Source of the DNA: Microvelia longipes
Lineage: Eukaryota > Arthropoda > Insecta > Hemiptera > Veliidae
DNA: 64,000 nucleotides
Assembly (NCBI GenBank): GCA_018340805.1
Contig: JACMZG010001908.1
Coordinates: 49,809,744-49,873,743 of the forward strand
Direction of reading: 5' to 3'
The notes beneath the pieces were generated by a model. That model was not told the DNA's origin. It made no database searches and saw nothing but the letters and a program-made list of their open reading frames with translations. Below, piece by piece: positions 38,010 through 49,904 of this stretch; position 1 is the first letter of the stretch; each line of letters starts with the position of its first letter. A program made the position numbers and the translations under genes.

Positions 38010-38293
38010 GAAGATTTAAGTCTTCCGGTGGTGACCGCGTCAATGTAGATGAAGAATCCGACGTTTCGCTTCCACTGTGGGAGGCATCTTCTCGTATGTA
38101 GGACATAATGGATAGAAACACAATGCTCTACAAAACTGAACTCAGTTTATATAGCTCAGTTCAGTTTTGTGGAGCGTTTTGTTTTTATCCATGATGTCCT
38201 ACATCTCTGAAGATGCCTTCCACAGTGAAAGCGAAACGTCGGATTCTTCATCTACAATGACGCGGTCACGACCGGAAGACCTAAATCTTCACT
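38010..38293. mobile_element. Fold-back element with two roughly 135-bp inverted arms
   Basis: The arms at 38010-38144 and 38155-38293 are inverted copies of each other, with indels. They include gaagatttaagtcttccgg / ccggaagacctaaatcttc and gacgtttcgcttccac / gtgaaagcgaaacgtc. Each arm carries a CTGAAGA...CGAAACGTC block. A third, single arm lies at 47957-48030. There is no ORF. Confidence 0.75.
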
Positions 38294-39321
38294 ATTAGTA
38301 TTAGTTTCGCTGCGATTGACATAATTAACATAATGTATACAAATCAAGTTTTTTAATATATGTAAAAATGCGCTTATATCGTGGCAGTATGCCACTTATA
38401 TGAACTAATAATATGACGAACTGATGTAGGAAAACAACCTATAGTGGCCACAAAGCGGCTCTTAGCGCTGACGTTGCGTAGCGGCTGAAGCGCAAAGCGT
38501 CGAGGCCACGAAGGGTTCTTATTATTATATATGTTCTTATTATTTTCAGAAAAAAATCTATTTTAACTATGATAATATAATATTTTACAACTCTAAAGAT
38601 ATTATATTTTAAGCGCATTGATTATAATAAAGATTTTATGTATTCAAGTCAGCGGTATAAATCTTTCTATTTTTCCCCCCATTAAACATTCATCATAAAA
38701 TAACCTTAAAGGAAACGCTGCAGGCAATCCACCCGGTTTGATGATTTTACTTTTAAAGTGTCATAAATTCAATAAAAAATTTATTAAGATATTTTAATAT
38801 TCTGTTGTCAGGGTGAAATAATGAATAAATTAAAAGAATAAAATATTATTAAATAAAACCTGAACACTTGAGATAAATAATTAAAACTTAGTGTCGTTTA
38901 AAATTAATTGTTTTAAGGACATAATGTTAAGAAAGAATTAAAATAAAATTGGATGCGAGGTACACATTGAATAAAATTAACACTCTATAAAGTAGCTTTA
39001 GTAGTTTACGTTATTTTGTTTATGACATACTGCTGTGATGTAAGCGAATTTCCAAACAGATATGTATAACCACACGTTTGCATGTGGTTATACATATACA
39101 TGTCCAAAGATAAAATCAGAACCAATGCTGATGGCTGATACCACTATTTTAACATTTTAGATGTGTAATCTTAGGTATATGATTACATATATCTATGATA
39201 TATGTACATATACCTGCTCCCTCCTGCAGCACAGGCCTCCTGGTCTACAGCAGGAGGTTTCCTTATACATGGAATAATAATATGTTATATATTATATTAT
39301 TTATAAAGAAATTTGTTTAAA

Positions 39322-39628
39322 AAAAATATGTGTGTCACATTTTACATGTGTTAATCATAGGTATGTGTGTGTCACATTTTACATGTGTTAATCATAGGTT
39401 GTGTGTGTGTCACATTTTACATGTGTTAATCATAGGTATGTGTGTGTCACATTTTACATGTGTTAATCATAGTTATGTGTGTGTGTCACATTTTACAAGT
39501 GTTAATCATAGGTATATGTGTATCACATTTTACATGTGTTAATCATAGGTATATGTGCGTGTCACATTTTACATGTGTTAATCATAGGTATATGTGTGTC
39601 ACATTTTACAAGTGCGTTAATCATAGGT
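39322..39628. repeat. 35-37-bp minisatellite, about nine copies
   Basis: Unit gtgtgtcacattttacatgt plus gttaatcataggtat, high similarity between copies. Confidence 0.9.
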
Positions 39629-40294
39629 ATCAGTAAGTGCTGAAATGTAGAAATTTAATGGAAAAGTGTACTATTTTTTTTTATTAGAATGCTTCTACCT
39701 CATGTTATAATGCTACAATGATTTATGAAACTATATAAAGTCATAAAAATAGAAGGTTATAAGAAGAAGGACCAATAGAAGTCATAGAAAGTCATAAGCA
39801 ATAGAAGGTCATAAGCAAAAGAAACCATAGAAGTCTTAAGCAATAGAATGCATAAGCCATATAAGCAAAAGAAACAACAGAAGTCGCAGAAAGTAATAAG
39901 CCATAGAACGTCATAACTCTATCTTGTATTGTTGTTGATTTGGAACATTTGAAGCAAGTTTGACAAATCTTTTTTGAGTCCAGTTGACCGTAATGTGGTA
40001 CCGTATGCCTCAAGGCTTAAATCTAATAGTTTCCATCTGAGAAAGCCAACGTTGCGTCCTGTAAAACGGTAGAGTGCGAGATAACAAGACGACAGAGAAG
40101 TTAATATTTTTTATATTCCGTCACAGTCACTCACCATCCTGAGTGAAACTGATCTCTTTGATCTCATTGAATTCAATACACCTTGGAAAAAAGACATTTC
40201 AATGTATTAGCCATGTCATAAGGCTAGATTAATGACGTCATATTATCCACACATACAATAGACCTTAACCCTGGTTTACGTGCGCCATACGTAT

Positions 40295-40305
40295 TATATA
40301 TATAT

Positions 40306-40371
<66 letters not shown>
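40295..40371. repeat. (AT)n microsatellite
   Basis: AT units with one phase slip. Confidence 0.95.
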
Positions 40372-40376
<5 letters not shown>

Positions 40377-41164
40377 TCACTAATATGAGATAAAATTAAT
40401 ATAAATAATACGCCAGTATGTACTACAACTACCTTCACGCTTTTTATGAGTATACAAAGTTTCAAGAAACGATTAAAACATAGTATTATTTAATAAACAG
40501 ACTAAAATGTTTACCTTTAGGGTCCCTCTCACGTATGGTCTGCCGGAACCATCTCTTCACCTTTTGACTCCTCTTACTGCTATATATTAAGCCATTCATT
40601 ACTTCCATCGAAATTCAAAGTAAAATGAAGGCAGGATATCTCTAATAGAATTCCATTTGACTTGTAATTATAGGTTAAACACTTCTGAAACCTTTTAAAA
40701 GATTTCAAGAATCGTCTGAATTATATATACTTAGAAGAAATAACTGTTTTATAACTAATTTACCGGACTTTAAGTCTTCATTATCCAGCTGATATTTACG
40801 TTTTAATGGTAGTCGGCTCGGTTTCAAACGGTAATTTGATAGGTTAGATTTTTATAATGAGTTTTGATGTTTTTATTTCGCTTTATTGATCCCAAATAGA
40901 ATTCTAAAGTGTTGAGTAATAATTTGTTTGGAAATTTTTATTTTTCGATTTGATTGAACGTTATGAAATGAGTATTGATTACGAAGAAAGAGAATGATTG
41001 AAAGTTAGTTTATTTTGTATTGCCTTTTTAAGGAAATTAATAAAAATCTTTTAGGTTTGAAAAGAAATAAATTGCGTATTTACCTTTATTTTTCTTAATT
41101 TCTTAATAATGCATACACCAAAAAATCAAACAAGAATTCGTTGAGCGAAAAATGTGGTGGAAAA

Positions 41165-41495
41165 AGTTCTCAATGTTTTGCGATGTTCTCAATGTGTTAC
41201 AATGTTCTCAATTAATGAGATTTGCTGCGATGTTCTCAATGTGTAACAATGTTCTTAATTTGTGAGATTTTCTCAATGTGTTGCGATGTTCTCAGTGTGT
41301 GAGATTTTCTCAATGTGTTGCCATGTTCTCAATGTGTTACAATGTTCTCAATATGTGAGATTTTCTCAATGTGTTACAATGTTCTCAATATGTGAGATTT
41401 TCTCATGTGTTACAATGTCTCTCAATGTGTTACAATGTTCTCAATATGTGAGATTCTCAATGTGTTACAATGTTCTCAATATGTGAGATTTTCTT
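41165..41495. repeat. 37-bp minisatellite, about nine copies
   Basis: Unit tgttacaatgttctcaatat plus gtgagattttctcaatg, with shortened copies. Confidence 0.9.
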
Positions 41496-41619
41496 TAAAT
41501 TGTGAATAAATTACCACTAGTCTTTAATTCTTAACAGTATATTGCTATAAGCATTAAATTCAAGCTGCATATAGCAACTAAACACGTTTCGTTTAAATAC
41601 GTGTTAGATCATAAACGTT

Positions 41620-41985
41620 AAGCAGCATCGAGCGTGGTCAGTGCCTGATGTATGGTGACAGCTGGGAATGAAACGGATATATTTATTATCTGAGGACGAG
41701 CGAAGCGAGTCCGAAGTAAGGAGGATGACCGTAACAAATCCGAAGTAAGGAGGATGACCGTAGCGAATCCGAAGTAAGGAGGATGACCGTAGCAAATCTG
41801 AAGTAAGGAGGATGACCGTAGCAAATCCGAAGTAAGGAGGATGACCGTAGCAAATCTGAAGTAAAGGAGGATGACCGTAGCGAATAGTAGGAGGATGAGC
41901 AAAGCGAGTCCGAAGTAGGGAGGATGAGCGTAGCGAATCTGATATGATGAGAAAACAGTTCCGAGGTACCATGTACCCGATTTAT
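41620..41985 (-). repeat. Dispersed GGTACC-box element copy on - strand with amplified 29-bp subrepeats
   Basis: It runs from agcagcatcgagcgtggtca to agttccgaggtaccatgtac. In between, the subrepeat gtaaggaggatgaccgtagc plus aaatccgaa is repeated about eight times (41697-41940). Three - strand reading frames stay open here only because the repeat has no stop in any of them; they are not genes. Confidence 0.75.
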
Positions 41986-42849
41986 TCTTAGTGGTAGTAT
42001 ACAGTCCATAGATGTAAGCTGAAAGTATTTCGGCAAAATTTAAACTCATTAAATTTAATTTTGAATAATTCTAATAAAAAAACATTATCATAATACATTC
42101 ATCTTAATAATTATTATATAGCAGGTTTTGTGATTTCCTGAAAAATAAATATAACATCTGTTGAAATTGTTTAACTTCATTTAAAGTATGCGCCACTTAC
42201 AGACAAAAACCTTAAAATCTTCATAGGACGCTTGCTTAATACATAAATATACTTTTCATACCACTAATGAACTATTATTAGGATTTAATTAAAAATAAAA
42301 AGTTAAAATTGATTTGGGTAATATGGTGATTTTATTTTGCGTGTGGTCTATAAAAATAATACGAGTAATCTGGACTGGCTGGGGACGGGAAATGCCCGCT
42401 AATTGAATCGGGGTATGTTAGGTAAAAACAATACTAGCTAACAACCTCTAAGCTTACATACTCTTGAGGCTTCGTTCAAAAAACGTCAAGGAATCGCTTT
42501 TTGTTTGTTATTCCAGTTTATGTAAATAACCTGTAAAGAATGATTCCCTATTCCTGATAATTGTGTATTGTTTATGGTAATCACAAATTACAAGGTAGCG
42601 TAAAGAAGAACTTTATTAATATGGTGAGCAAAACAAGTTTATAAAGGATAAATTCTATTTTATTTTTAAAAATAACTTTACATCTAAATTTAATTTGAAT
42701 GCGTCGTCTAAGAGTTAATAACTAGTAACACGAATTCTATGTTAGTTTTCTAACGTTTTAAGGTCATTATTATGGATCTAAAAATATCTGTAGTGACTCT
42801 TATGGATGAACTGATATTATTACCACGTAAACGCGGTTTTATGAAATTA

Positions 42850-43195
42850 ATCTATCCATAGATAGATTCTATGAATCTATTTATGGATAGATTCTATGAA
42901 TCTATTTATGGATAGATTCTATGAATCTATTTATGGATAGATTCTATGAATCTATTTATTGATAGATTCTATGAATCTTTTTATTGATAGATTCTATGAA
43001 TTTATTTATGGATAGATTCTATGAATATTTATGGATAGATTCTATGAATCTATTTATGGATAGATTCTATTGATTTTGATAGATTCTATGAACTTTTTAT
43101 TGATAGATTCTATGAATTTATTTATGGATAGATTCTATGAATCTATTTATGGATAGACTCTATGAATCTATTTATGGATAGATTCTACATTATGC
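42850..43195. repeat. 25-bp minisatellite of hairpin units, about 13 copies
   Basis: Unit ttatggatagattctatgaa plus tctat. Each unit contains atagattc-tat-gaatctat, an 8-bp inverted repeat with three spacer bases. Confidence 0.9.
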
Positions 43196-44036
43196 ATATA
43201 TGAGGGTTGTTTTCCAAATAAATAAACTGTTGGCAACAATCGAATATGAAAGTAAGGAGGGGGGCTAGGAGTACCGATTTCGAACGCTGCTCGAGAAAGT
43301 TATTATTGTTTTCTTAACAAGAAGTTGCAGTCTAAATTTTTATGATCAGCTCAGAAAATAAGTGCGATATTTGAAGTACCGATGTTTAAAGTAATCTATT
43401 TACTCTAAATAGTACAATTAAACAAATAACTAGTCTCTTCACAATTAAAATATTTATTTGAGAGCCGACTTTCAAACTCTTCTGGCTAATAAAACTAATA
43501 AAACTTAAGTCATGCGCCAAAAAATACAAATAAAACTAAAAAGAATTAAAGCTACAAAATAAGCTAAAATTTTTTATTTCGTAGCTGTAATTCTTTATTC
43601 TCAGTTGCATTTTTGTGCATGATTTTAATTTCATTAGTATTTATTATTTGTGTGTTTATTGCTTTTCTTAGACTGACTATTATTTAAAATAATAGTCAAT
43701 AATTAAAAATGAAATTATTTCCTTTTCTCTCTAAAAATAGTCTTAATACGACAAGATAAAACTAAATAGGGAAATTCTTAATATTATACAATCCTGAACT
43801 GTCAAGCTACTGCTCGGAATAAATACCAGTATTAATAATACCTAATAAATTAAATATGATGTTTTCAGAGAATTCTGATCGAAATCGATCTCTTCTAAAA
43901 ATGTTAATGTTTTGGCAGGCATAGTCCCCTAGCTTCGAACCACACATGCATTTGCCTAACTTAAGACCATGATTTAAGGATCAGCATTTTTTACATCAAA
44001 ATTTGAAATTTAATAAATTTGTTTGGTTTGTTTCAG

Positions 44037-44284
44037 GTAAAAGCATCAATGACTCTTTAGCAGCTGGGGACGGCTCCTCTTGCTGTAGTATTGGAAGCAG
44101 CAGTGAATGCGGCAGTCCAGGACGAGAATTAGAAATAGACGTTGTTGGTGATACGACAAGTCAGGAAGAACAGACAGCCACTGATCTCTCGACGAACGCC
44201 TCTTCGTCGCAAAATAGACCATCAAACCCCTTCAGCATCGACTCATTACTGGGACGACAAGAATCTCAACCAAGACTCCTATAG
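44037..44284 (+). CDS. unc-4: unc-4 homeobox gene, C-terminal coding exon with eh1-like repressor motif
   Basis: The acceptor (ggtttgtttcag) opens in phase 1 and completes the Gly codon from 35466. The frame then gives 81 residues to a TAG at 44282-44284. The first part is Ser/Gly/Cys-rich (DGSSCCSIGSSSECGSPGRE), then acidic (LEIDVVGDTTSQEE), then Ser/Thr/Asn-rich. Near the end is SNPFSIDSLL, which fits the engrailed-homology-1 pattern F-x-I-x-x-L/I-L. In the family (for example C. elegans UNC-4 with UNC-37/Groucho) such a motif recruits the Groucho corepressor, so this product is inferred to repress transcription. The tail after the motif (GRQESQPRLL, stop) is short. A second frame stays open past the stop to a consensus donor at 44314, so the exact C-terminus is uncertain. 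Confidence 0.88.
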
Positions 44285-44985
44285 CATCCAGTCCTCTGGA
44301 GGAAGACATGCTGGTAAGATTTGTCATCAGTCACCTCCCTCTGGGGGACAACAAATAATACAATCTTGATTTTAAGGAAAATCAATTAGTTGGCGAAGAA
44401 AGGAACAAGCCATGAATAAATCCAGGAGTGGATTAAAACGCCATACTCATCCCACCCTAGTCAGATTTGTAATGGGAGTTAAAAATAAAATAATAATAAT
44501 ACAAGCAACTACTTATCACCACCTGTAATTAGGGTCTAGAGAATGTCACTATGGATATCAAGCAACCAGAAGCCACAAGATGGATTCTTACTTCAACACA
44601 CTTTTAAGAGCCGGTTCTTTCATTTTTTAAAACTCAGGAGGCGTAGTATTTAAAAACAATCGTCAATTACAACAGCTCGAACACGGCCAGAACATGCGCT
44701 AATAGGTTGAACTTAAAAAATTTCATTCTAAAGTTCTACTTTGTAAAGCTTTTAATATTGAAGGTTCAATCAAAGTATAAATTTATATTTCTGAGATTAT
44801 TTTGTTTCAATATTTAGCTATAAGGCAAACCTAGTACCAAAGAATTGAGACCCAACAAGAGATCCCTGTGGCACATTATATTCTAGCCCATCATACATCA
44901 CGGGGGGTTCACCCAAAGACTTTAATAACAATTGTAAAAACTATTGTACAGCTTAATTTTAATTGTAAATTTAAATAAATAAAAA
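44285..44985 (+). other. Probable unc-4 3' UTR and candidate poly(A) signals
   Basis: AATAAA hexamers follow the unc-4 stop at 44484-44489 and, overlapping, at 44974-44983. Either could end the transcript, but such hexamers are common by chance in AT-rich DNA. A donor-like site at 44313/44314 (catgctg|gtaagat) could instead splice the message onward. I see no conserved reading frame after 44320. Confidence 0.3.
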
Positions 44986-45202
44986 CTACAACTATTAGAT
45001 ATTGTTACATAGATAGAATAGAATAATGAACCATGTGATTTTGTTTGTTTTATAATAATTGAATTAATTGTACATTATTTAATTTATTAACAGAAACTAG
45101 ATTGAGAAATAGATTTTTTTTTAAATATTTATACATCAGATTAATTATACAAGATTATACATCAATTAGATTTCTTGTTACTTTATAAGTAAAATTAAAT
45201 AA

Positions 45203-45312
45203 TTTAAAAAAATCGGGTACGGGGTACCTCGGAATTTTTCCTCATTACATCAGATTCGCTACGCTCATCCTCCCTACTTCGTACTCGCTTCACTCGTCCT
45301 CCAGAAATACAG

Positions 45313-45365
<53 letters not shown>

Positions 45366-45870
45366 ATATATATCATTCTCAGCGGTCACCCATGCAGCAC
45401 TGACCACGCTCAATGCTCCTTAATTTTAATGATCCTACAAAAATCATGGATATACTTGTCGTATTGAAATAAAACTTAATATACTTATTTTTATTTATTA
45501 ATTAATGGTATACCCGTACTAAATTTCAACTCAACATCAATTCAAATTGAACCATTTTCCAATTAAAAAAAAAAATAATTTAAAAAAACGTCATTCAATA
45601 AAAAAATCTTCCGAATAGCACAACTACAGCATTAGACTGAGTTTTGTACAAAATTTTAACTCTCTAGCATAAATACACTAGGGGATACAATAATAACAGA
45701 CTCACACACACATACAGACAGACAACTTTGCGAAAACCACCCAAGAGGCCTTAAAAACGCCTGAAACGGATAATTCCGGTTTCATCCCAGTTTCGGATTT
45801 TTTTGCAAACACAATACTTTTCCTACATACCTACGATATAAATGAGGAAAAGTAAAAATATTAAACATTC
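45203..45870 (+). mobile_element. Dispersed GGTACC-box element, most complete copy
   Basis: It begins with cgggtacggggtacctcgg and continues with cctcattacatcagattcgc and ctcgcttcactcgtcc. An AT microsatellite (45313-45373) follows, then 'agcggtcacccatgcagcac', a body, a CA-rich piece with cagacagacaactttg, and a 3' part ggtttcatcccagtttcgga ending near aggaaaagtaaaaata. This gives the order of parts used to recognise the other copies. No ORF and no terminal inverted repeat was seen, so the class (Helitron, SINE-like or other) is open. Confidence 0.7.
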
Positions 45871-46616
45871 TTTATGGTTAATGTTTGCAACTCATTATTT
45901 TTCAGCTTTGTTTTGAATAGTTAAATAAATGGTTAAAAAATGGTTGTTCGCAGAAAAAAATGAATTGTATTTTTTAGCAGTGTCAGTATGTTTGAGTTGC
46001 TCGTATCTTAACCGCACGTCTTGACCCTAATAGTAGATTGACAAGTATTTTTTAAAAAAAATAATTGAATGAAACAACCCTCAAAGGTTACAATAAAAGT
46101 ATTCCGGGGTAGGCACGCGGTATATTTTATTCCGTAATCATTTTCCTGTTAAAAAGGACTTCATTGCGTTCAAATGATCATAAAATAGCAATTAATTTTA
46201 TACTTACGATTGTGTTCGAAATTAAATTAAATTCTTCATAATTTATTTTGCTTTGTCCAGAAAAGGTTAAATAATAATACAAGGAAGAAATTTACCTGAA
46301 TATTTTGTATTGAAAAAATAATGTACTGTAATTTTTTTTAACGTATTAATGAAATAATTGTCGGCATCTAATCTACGATTTTACAATTTGACTAAACTAC
46401 TGAGAACTACGATAATTTCAAGCACATCCACATATCGGCCATCATTTGATATAACCCAGATTTGATATAACCCAGGTAGAAAGTCTTAAAATCACCGTGT
46501 TAATTATATTATATTAATTAATATAGTATTATTTTGATTGAGAATATTTTTTAACTTATATTGATTCTAATCCAGGCTTTCGACATGCCCAATTAGCAGC
46601 CGCTAACTAAGTTAAT

Positions 46617-47163
46617 AGCAAGGATCTTGAATAAAGGGGATGACGCATTAAGGAACTTTTCTGACCCCATGGAAGTTGTATGAGATAAAGAAATAGGAGC
46701 AAACTTACCTTCCCCTTGGTTATAATGAAAAAAAGGCGCCAAACGCAGGTTATGAAGCAAGGCTGACGAGTTTGCTTCTAAACTTTCTTCTGTGCTTCTC
46801 ATGATTGTTACATTTGTGGTGCTTGTTAAGTCATTTGTACTTATTTAATTCTAAATTTTGGACTATACTTTGCCACTTGTGTAGTAATAACTTAAGCGTG
46901 TTTTGTAACAGTAATAACTGTAACCTTTTCAAGCAATAAACAATGGGAAACCATTGAGAGGTAAGATTGCCTCTCAAATTTAAGACCTGCGCTGTTATAT
47001 AAGAATTGTAAGCATGCCCAGTTTGTACCAAGGAGATGCAGTTGAATTTTGACGTGTTTTTCGTTTTAAATTCTCTCATTTTTTTGGTTTTCGATGGGGT
47101 CACTTTTTTGTACAATGGCAAATCGACTTAGTGCGTCATCCCCTTTATTCATGATCCTTGGCT
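46617..47163. mobile_element. Inverted-repeat MITE with about 30-bp ends
   Basis: The left end (agcaaggatcttgaataaag, then gggatgacgca) is an inverted match of the right end (gcgtcatcccctttattcat, then gatccttggct), with few mismatches over about 30 bp. The target-site duplication is short or unclear (aat on both sides). The two - strand open stretches inside do not resemble a transposase. A related single end occurs at 52573-52618. Confidence 0.65.
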
Positions 47164-47956
47164 AATAGTAATGCAACATATTTAATACTCTGGCCATTGA
47201 AAGTGGCTTTCTAAATTATAGTATATTGTTTTGTGAAAAAGACAAATAGAATTCGATGATTAAAAAAAAACTTTCGTACAAAATTAATTATTCATATTCA
47301 ATTTATTAAATATTTCAATTCTACATATTTGTTTGAAGCATGTACAAAATTATTTAAAAATCATACTTATTGTAATATAAACAAATGACAATGCCAAGAT
47401 AGAGTAAATAACAATATATAAAAAAACTTTATAAAAAATATGATAATTTATTGTAAAATATATAATATACATTTTGTTTATCAGTTGATTTGTTTTGTAA
47501 ATTGTATTTAAATACTGAAGATGTGTATAGTAGACTTATGCTTATGGAAGGCATTGTATTACGCCATGAACTTAGTTCATGCTTGTAAAGCTACTTAGAT
47601 GTTTAATAAAAACATATTTATTCTTTAAAAAAAACTTTGTTTAACTTGTATCCTTTACCTTATCCAAAAGAAAAAATATCAGCGTTTCTTTTTTTTTTAG
47701 TAATAAGTTTATTTGTTTGCGTTGTTGTAACGCGATTGCTTACTTTCCTAAATTTTGACGATTTCTTTAATTTTAAATACCTACTAACTAGCAACTATAA
47801 CTCTAATATCTAGTAAGTACATATGGTTATGAGGTCGTAAAGATTTGTGTATAACTTCATTGAAACTAAACTTATTAATCCAGTTATCAAGAAAACCAAA
47901 ATGGACGAGAAATAATATAGGCACTTACATACATATAGGATGCCTCTCACACTTAA

Positions 47957-48030
47957 ACCGAAACGTCGGATTCTTCATCTACATTGACGCGGTCACCACT
48001 GGAAGACCTAAATCTTCATAACAATAACCG
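47957..48030 (+). repeat. Single arm of the fold-back element at 38.0 kb
   Basis: ccgaaacgtcggattcttca and gcggtcaccactggaagacc match the right arm of 38155-38293, in the same orientation. It lies just left of the hAT element at 48143 and has no inverted partner nearby. Confidence 0.7.
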
Positions 48031-48142
48031 CGGAAGCCTACGCAGTTTATTAAAGCTACATACATTATTTCTGGTAGAAATTATTTTCAAGGCACTGAAA
48101 CCTCAAATATGGGTCTATTCAAAGAATATAATAGGTATAGAA

Positions 48143-48835
48143 CAGGCCTGGGCAAACTTTTCTAGGAAAGGGCCGCTTAGTCTTTTTACATCCAGTCACG
48201 GGGCCGCATTCCTTAAATTTTAAAGCATGCTAAACCCGTAACAAATTGCAGTTACGCTGGTGTTTTACTAGTCACATTTATTCTCAAAGAATAAGAATTG
48301 GGGAACTTTAGCACAAAACGGGAAAAACAGAACGGAGTATCTTCGTCAGATCTTGAAATATAACTGAAGACAAATATTGCTAGAATACTAGGTGTAAAAA
48401 TGATTTTAAAAAGTATTCCAATGAAATAAAAGATCAAAGGGATTGTATTTTATCAACTCCTTTTCGGCAATTCACAGAAGGCAAAATAGTTTTTATCCTA
48501 TTATTGTAAAAATAAAAATTCGCTAAAATAATTAGAATTCGCCAAATGTGACAATGAGAATTGATATGAAAGGCGGCCGCTTTTTATGTAATTGTTTCTT
48601 ATCTTCCTAGTTTTTGTTTCTCCTAACTTTAAAGTTAAAGTAACAATCCATTATTTTCTTATCTTGATATTTAACTTTTCATAATAATTTTGAATTAAAC
48701 AATTTATTTGCTTATATGCCTAATATTTTTAATTTATTTAATCTTTTTTCCAAACATTTTAATTTTGCCCGCGGGCTACATAAAAATGCTCCGCGGGCCG
48801 CATGTGGCCCGCGGGCCGTAGTTTGCCCAGGCCTG
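48143..48835. mobile_element. Non-autonomous hAT transposon with 8-bp target-site duplication
   Basis: The 693-bp element begins CAGGCCTGGGCAAACT and ends AGTTTGCCCAGGCCTG, a perfect 16-bp terminal inverted repeat. Both sides carry GTATAGAA (48135-48142 and 48836-48843). Subterminal GGCCGC and GGCCCGCGGGCCG blocks resemble Charlie-type hAT ends. The interior is AT-rich with no transposase-like frame. The perfect duplication and ends suggest a fairly recent insertion. Confidence 0.92.
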
Positions 48836-49083
48836 GTATAGAATGTCGAAGTGTATACGAGAGAGTTAGATAGAAGGTGGGATTAAACTCGGTGCTGGCA
48901 TCTAGCGGCAGCTCTCAAAGTAACACTCCTTACTATAACATTCTTCCAACTTTTTTAAGTTAGTATTATGAAATAATTTGTTTTTTGTTACCTTTTTAAC
49001 TACACGAGTACTTACTTAAAATTGATCATTATTATATGAAGCAAATACATATATGGATTTACCATTTAATGGTTAAACCCGAA

Positions 49084-49086
49084 TAT

Positions 49087-49178
<92 letters not shown>

Positions 49179-49200
49179 GTGTGTGTGTGTGTATGTGTAT
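49084..49200. repeat. Compound (AT)n(GTAT)n(GT)n microsatellite
   Basis: AT to about 49156, then gtat units, then GT. Confidence 0.95.
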
Positions 49201-49904
49201 TAGTTATTTTTTGACTAATATATAAAACATATTAAGGACCTCTGGAACGACGTCTATGGCGTATTTGAAAATTCTTAAACAAAATAAGATAACGAGCTTA
49301 AAAATCATCCAAAATTAAATCAGATATGACGTACCAAGTATATTGAAATTTTTATAATAAAATAAAATAGATATAAATTTGAAACACATTCCAACATAAA
49401 ATAATCATAGCAAATTAGACAAATGCATATGAAGTCTGTGAAATTTAATTACAAGATGATTAACCATTTTAATACCCCTGTAATTTAATCACCTTCGACA
49501 ATAATTTTATGTTTTGATGGCTTTTTCAAATGTAATTCTCATTTATTGACGTCACAAACAAGCTCAGGAAATTGTTTATCAATCTATTATTTCAAGCGTT
49601 ATAATAATAGTGTTAGTCGTATAATCCATGATAGCATTTATTAAATAAAGGAATAATTGAAGTCAATCAGGAGCCAATTTGAAGATATTTTCAATGTAAG
49701 TGCAATTATTTGATTTTTTTTTATACCAGGTGTTAGACTTAATAATATTATTTGGAATTAAAGGATATTAGGATTTGATCAGAATAGTATTCGTTTTTCT
49801 TTTGAGTTTTTCTTTAAGTTAGATAAAGATAAAACGTACTAGTGAAAGGATCGAGATGAACTCAGTGTGAAAAGATCCATTACACAAACACCAACCCGTT
49901 CCTT

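Larger units (their letters stand above)
35467..44036 (+). other. unc-4 intron of about 8.6 kb, filled with repeats
   Basis: Phase-1 intron between the linker exon and the C-terminal exon. It contains an inverted-repeat element at 38010-38293, three minisatellites (39.3, 41.2 and 42.9 kb), an AT microsatellite and a dispersed-element copy at 41.6-42.0 kb. 36200-37560, 38300-39300, 40380-41160, 42000-42840 and 43200-44030 show no gene or clear repeat. Confidence 0.85.

Noticed and set aside
39322..39628. Regularly spaced repeats that resemble a CRISPR array
   Set aside because: The units are directly tandem with no unique spacers, and the window is eukaryotic with no cas genes.
41604..42049. 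Three overlapping open frames on - of 116-143 codons
   Set aside because: They are different frames of the same 29-bp subrepeat array, which happens to lack stops.
46593..47121. Two - strand open frames of 69 and 96 codons as genes
   Set aside because: They lie largely within a MITE with inverted ends and show no transposase or other domain.
48252..48437. 61-codon - strand frame as a hAT transposase remnant
   Set aside because: The peptide lacks any recognisable zinc-finger or catalytic/dimerisation segment and is too short to call.
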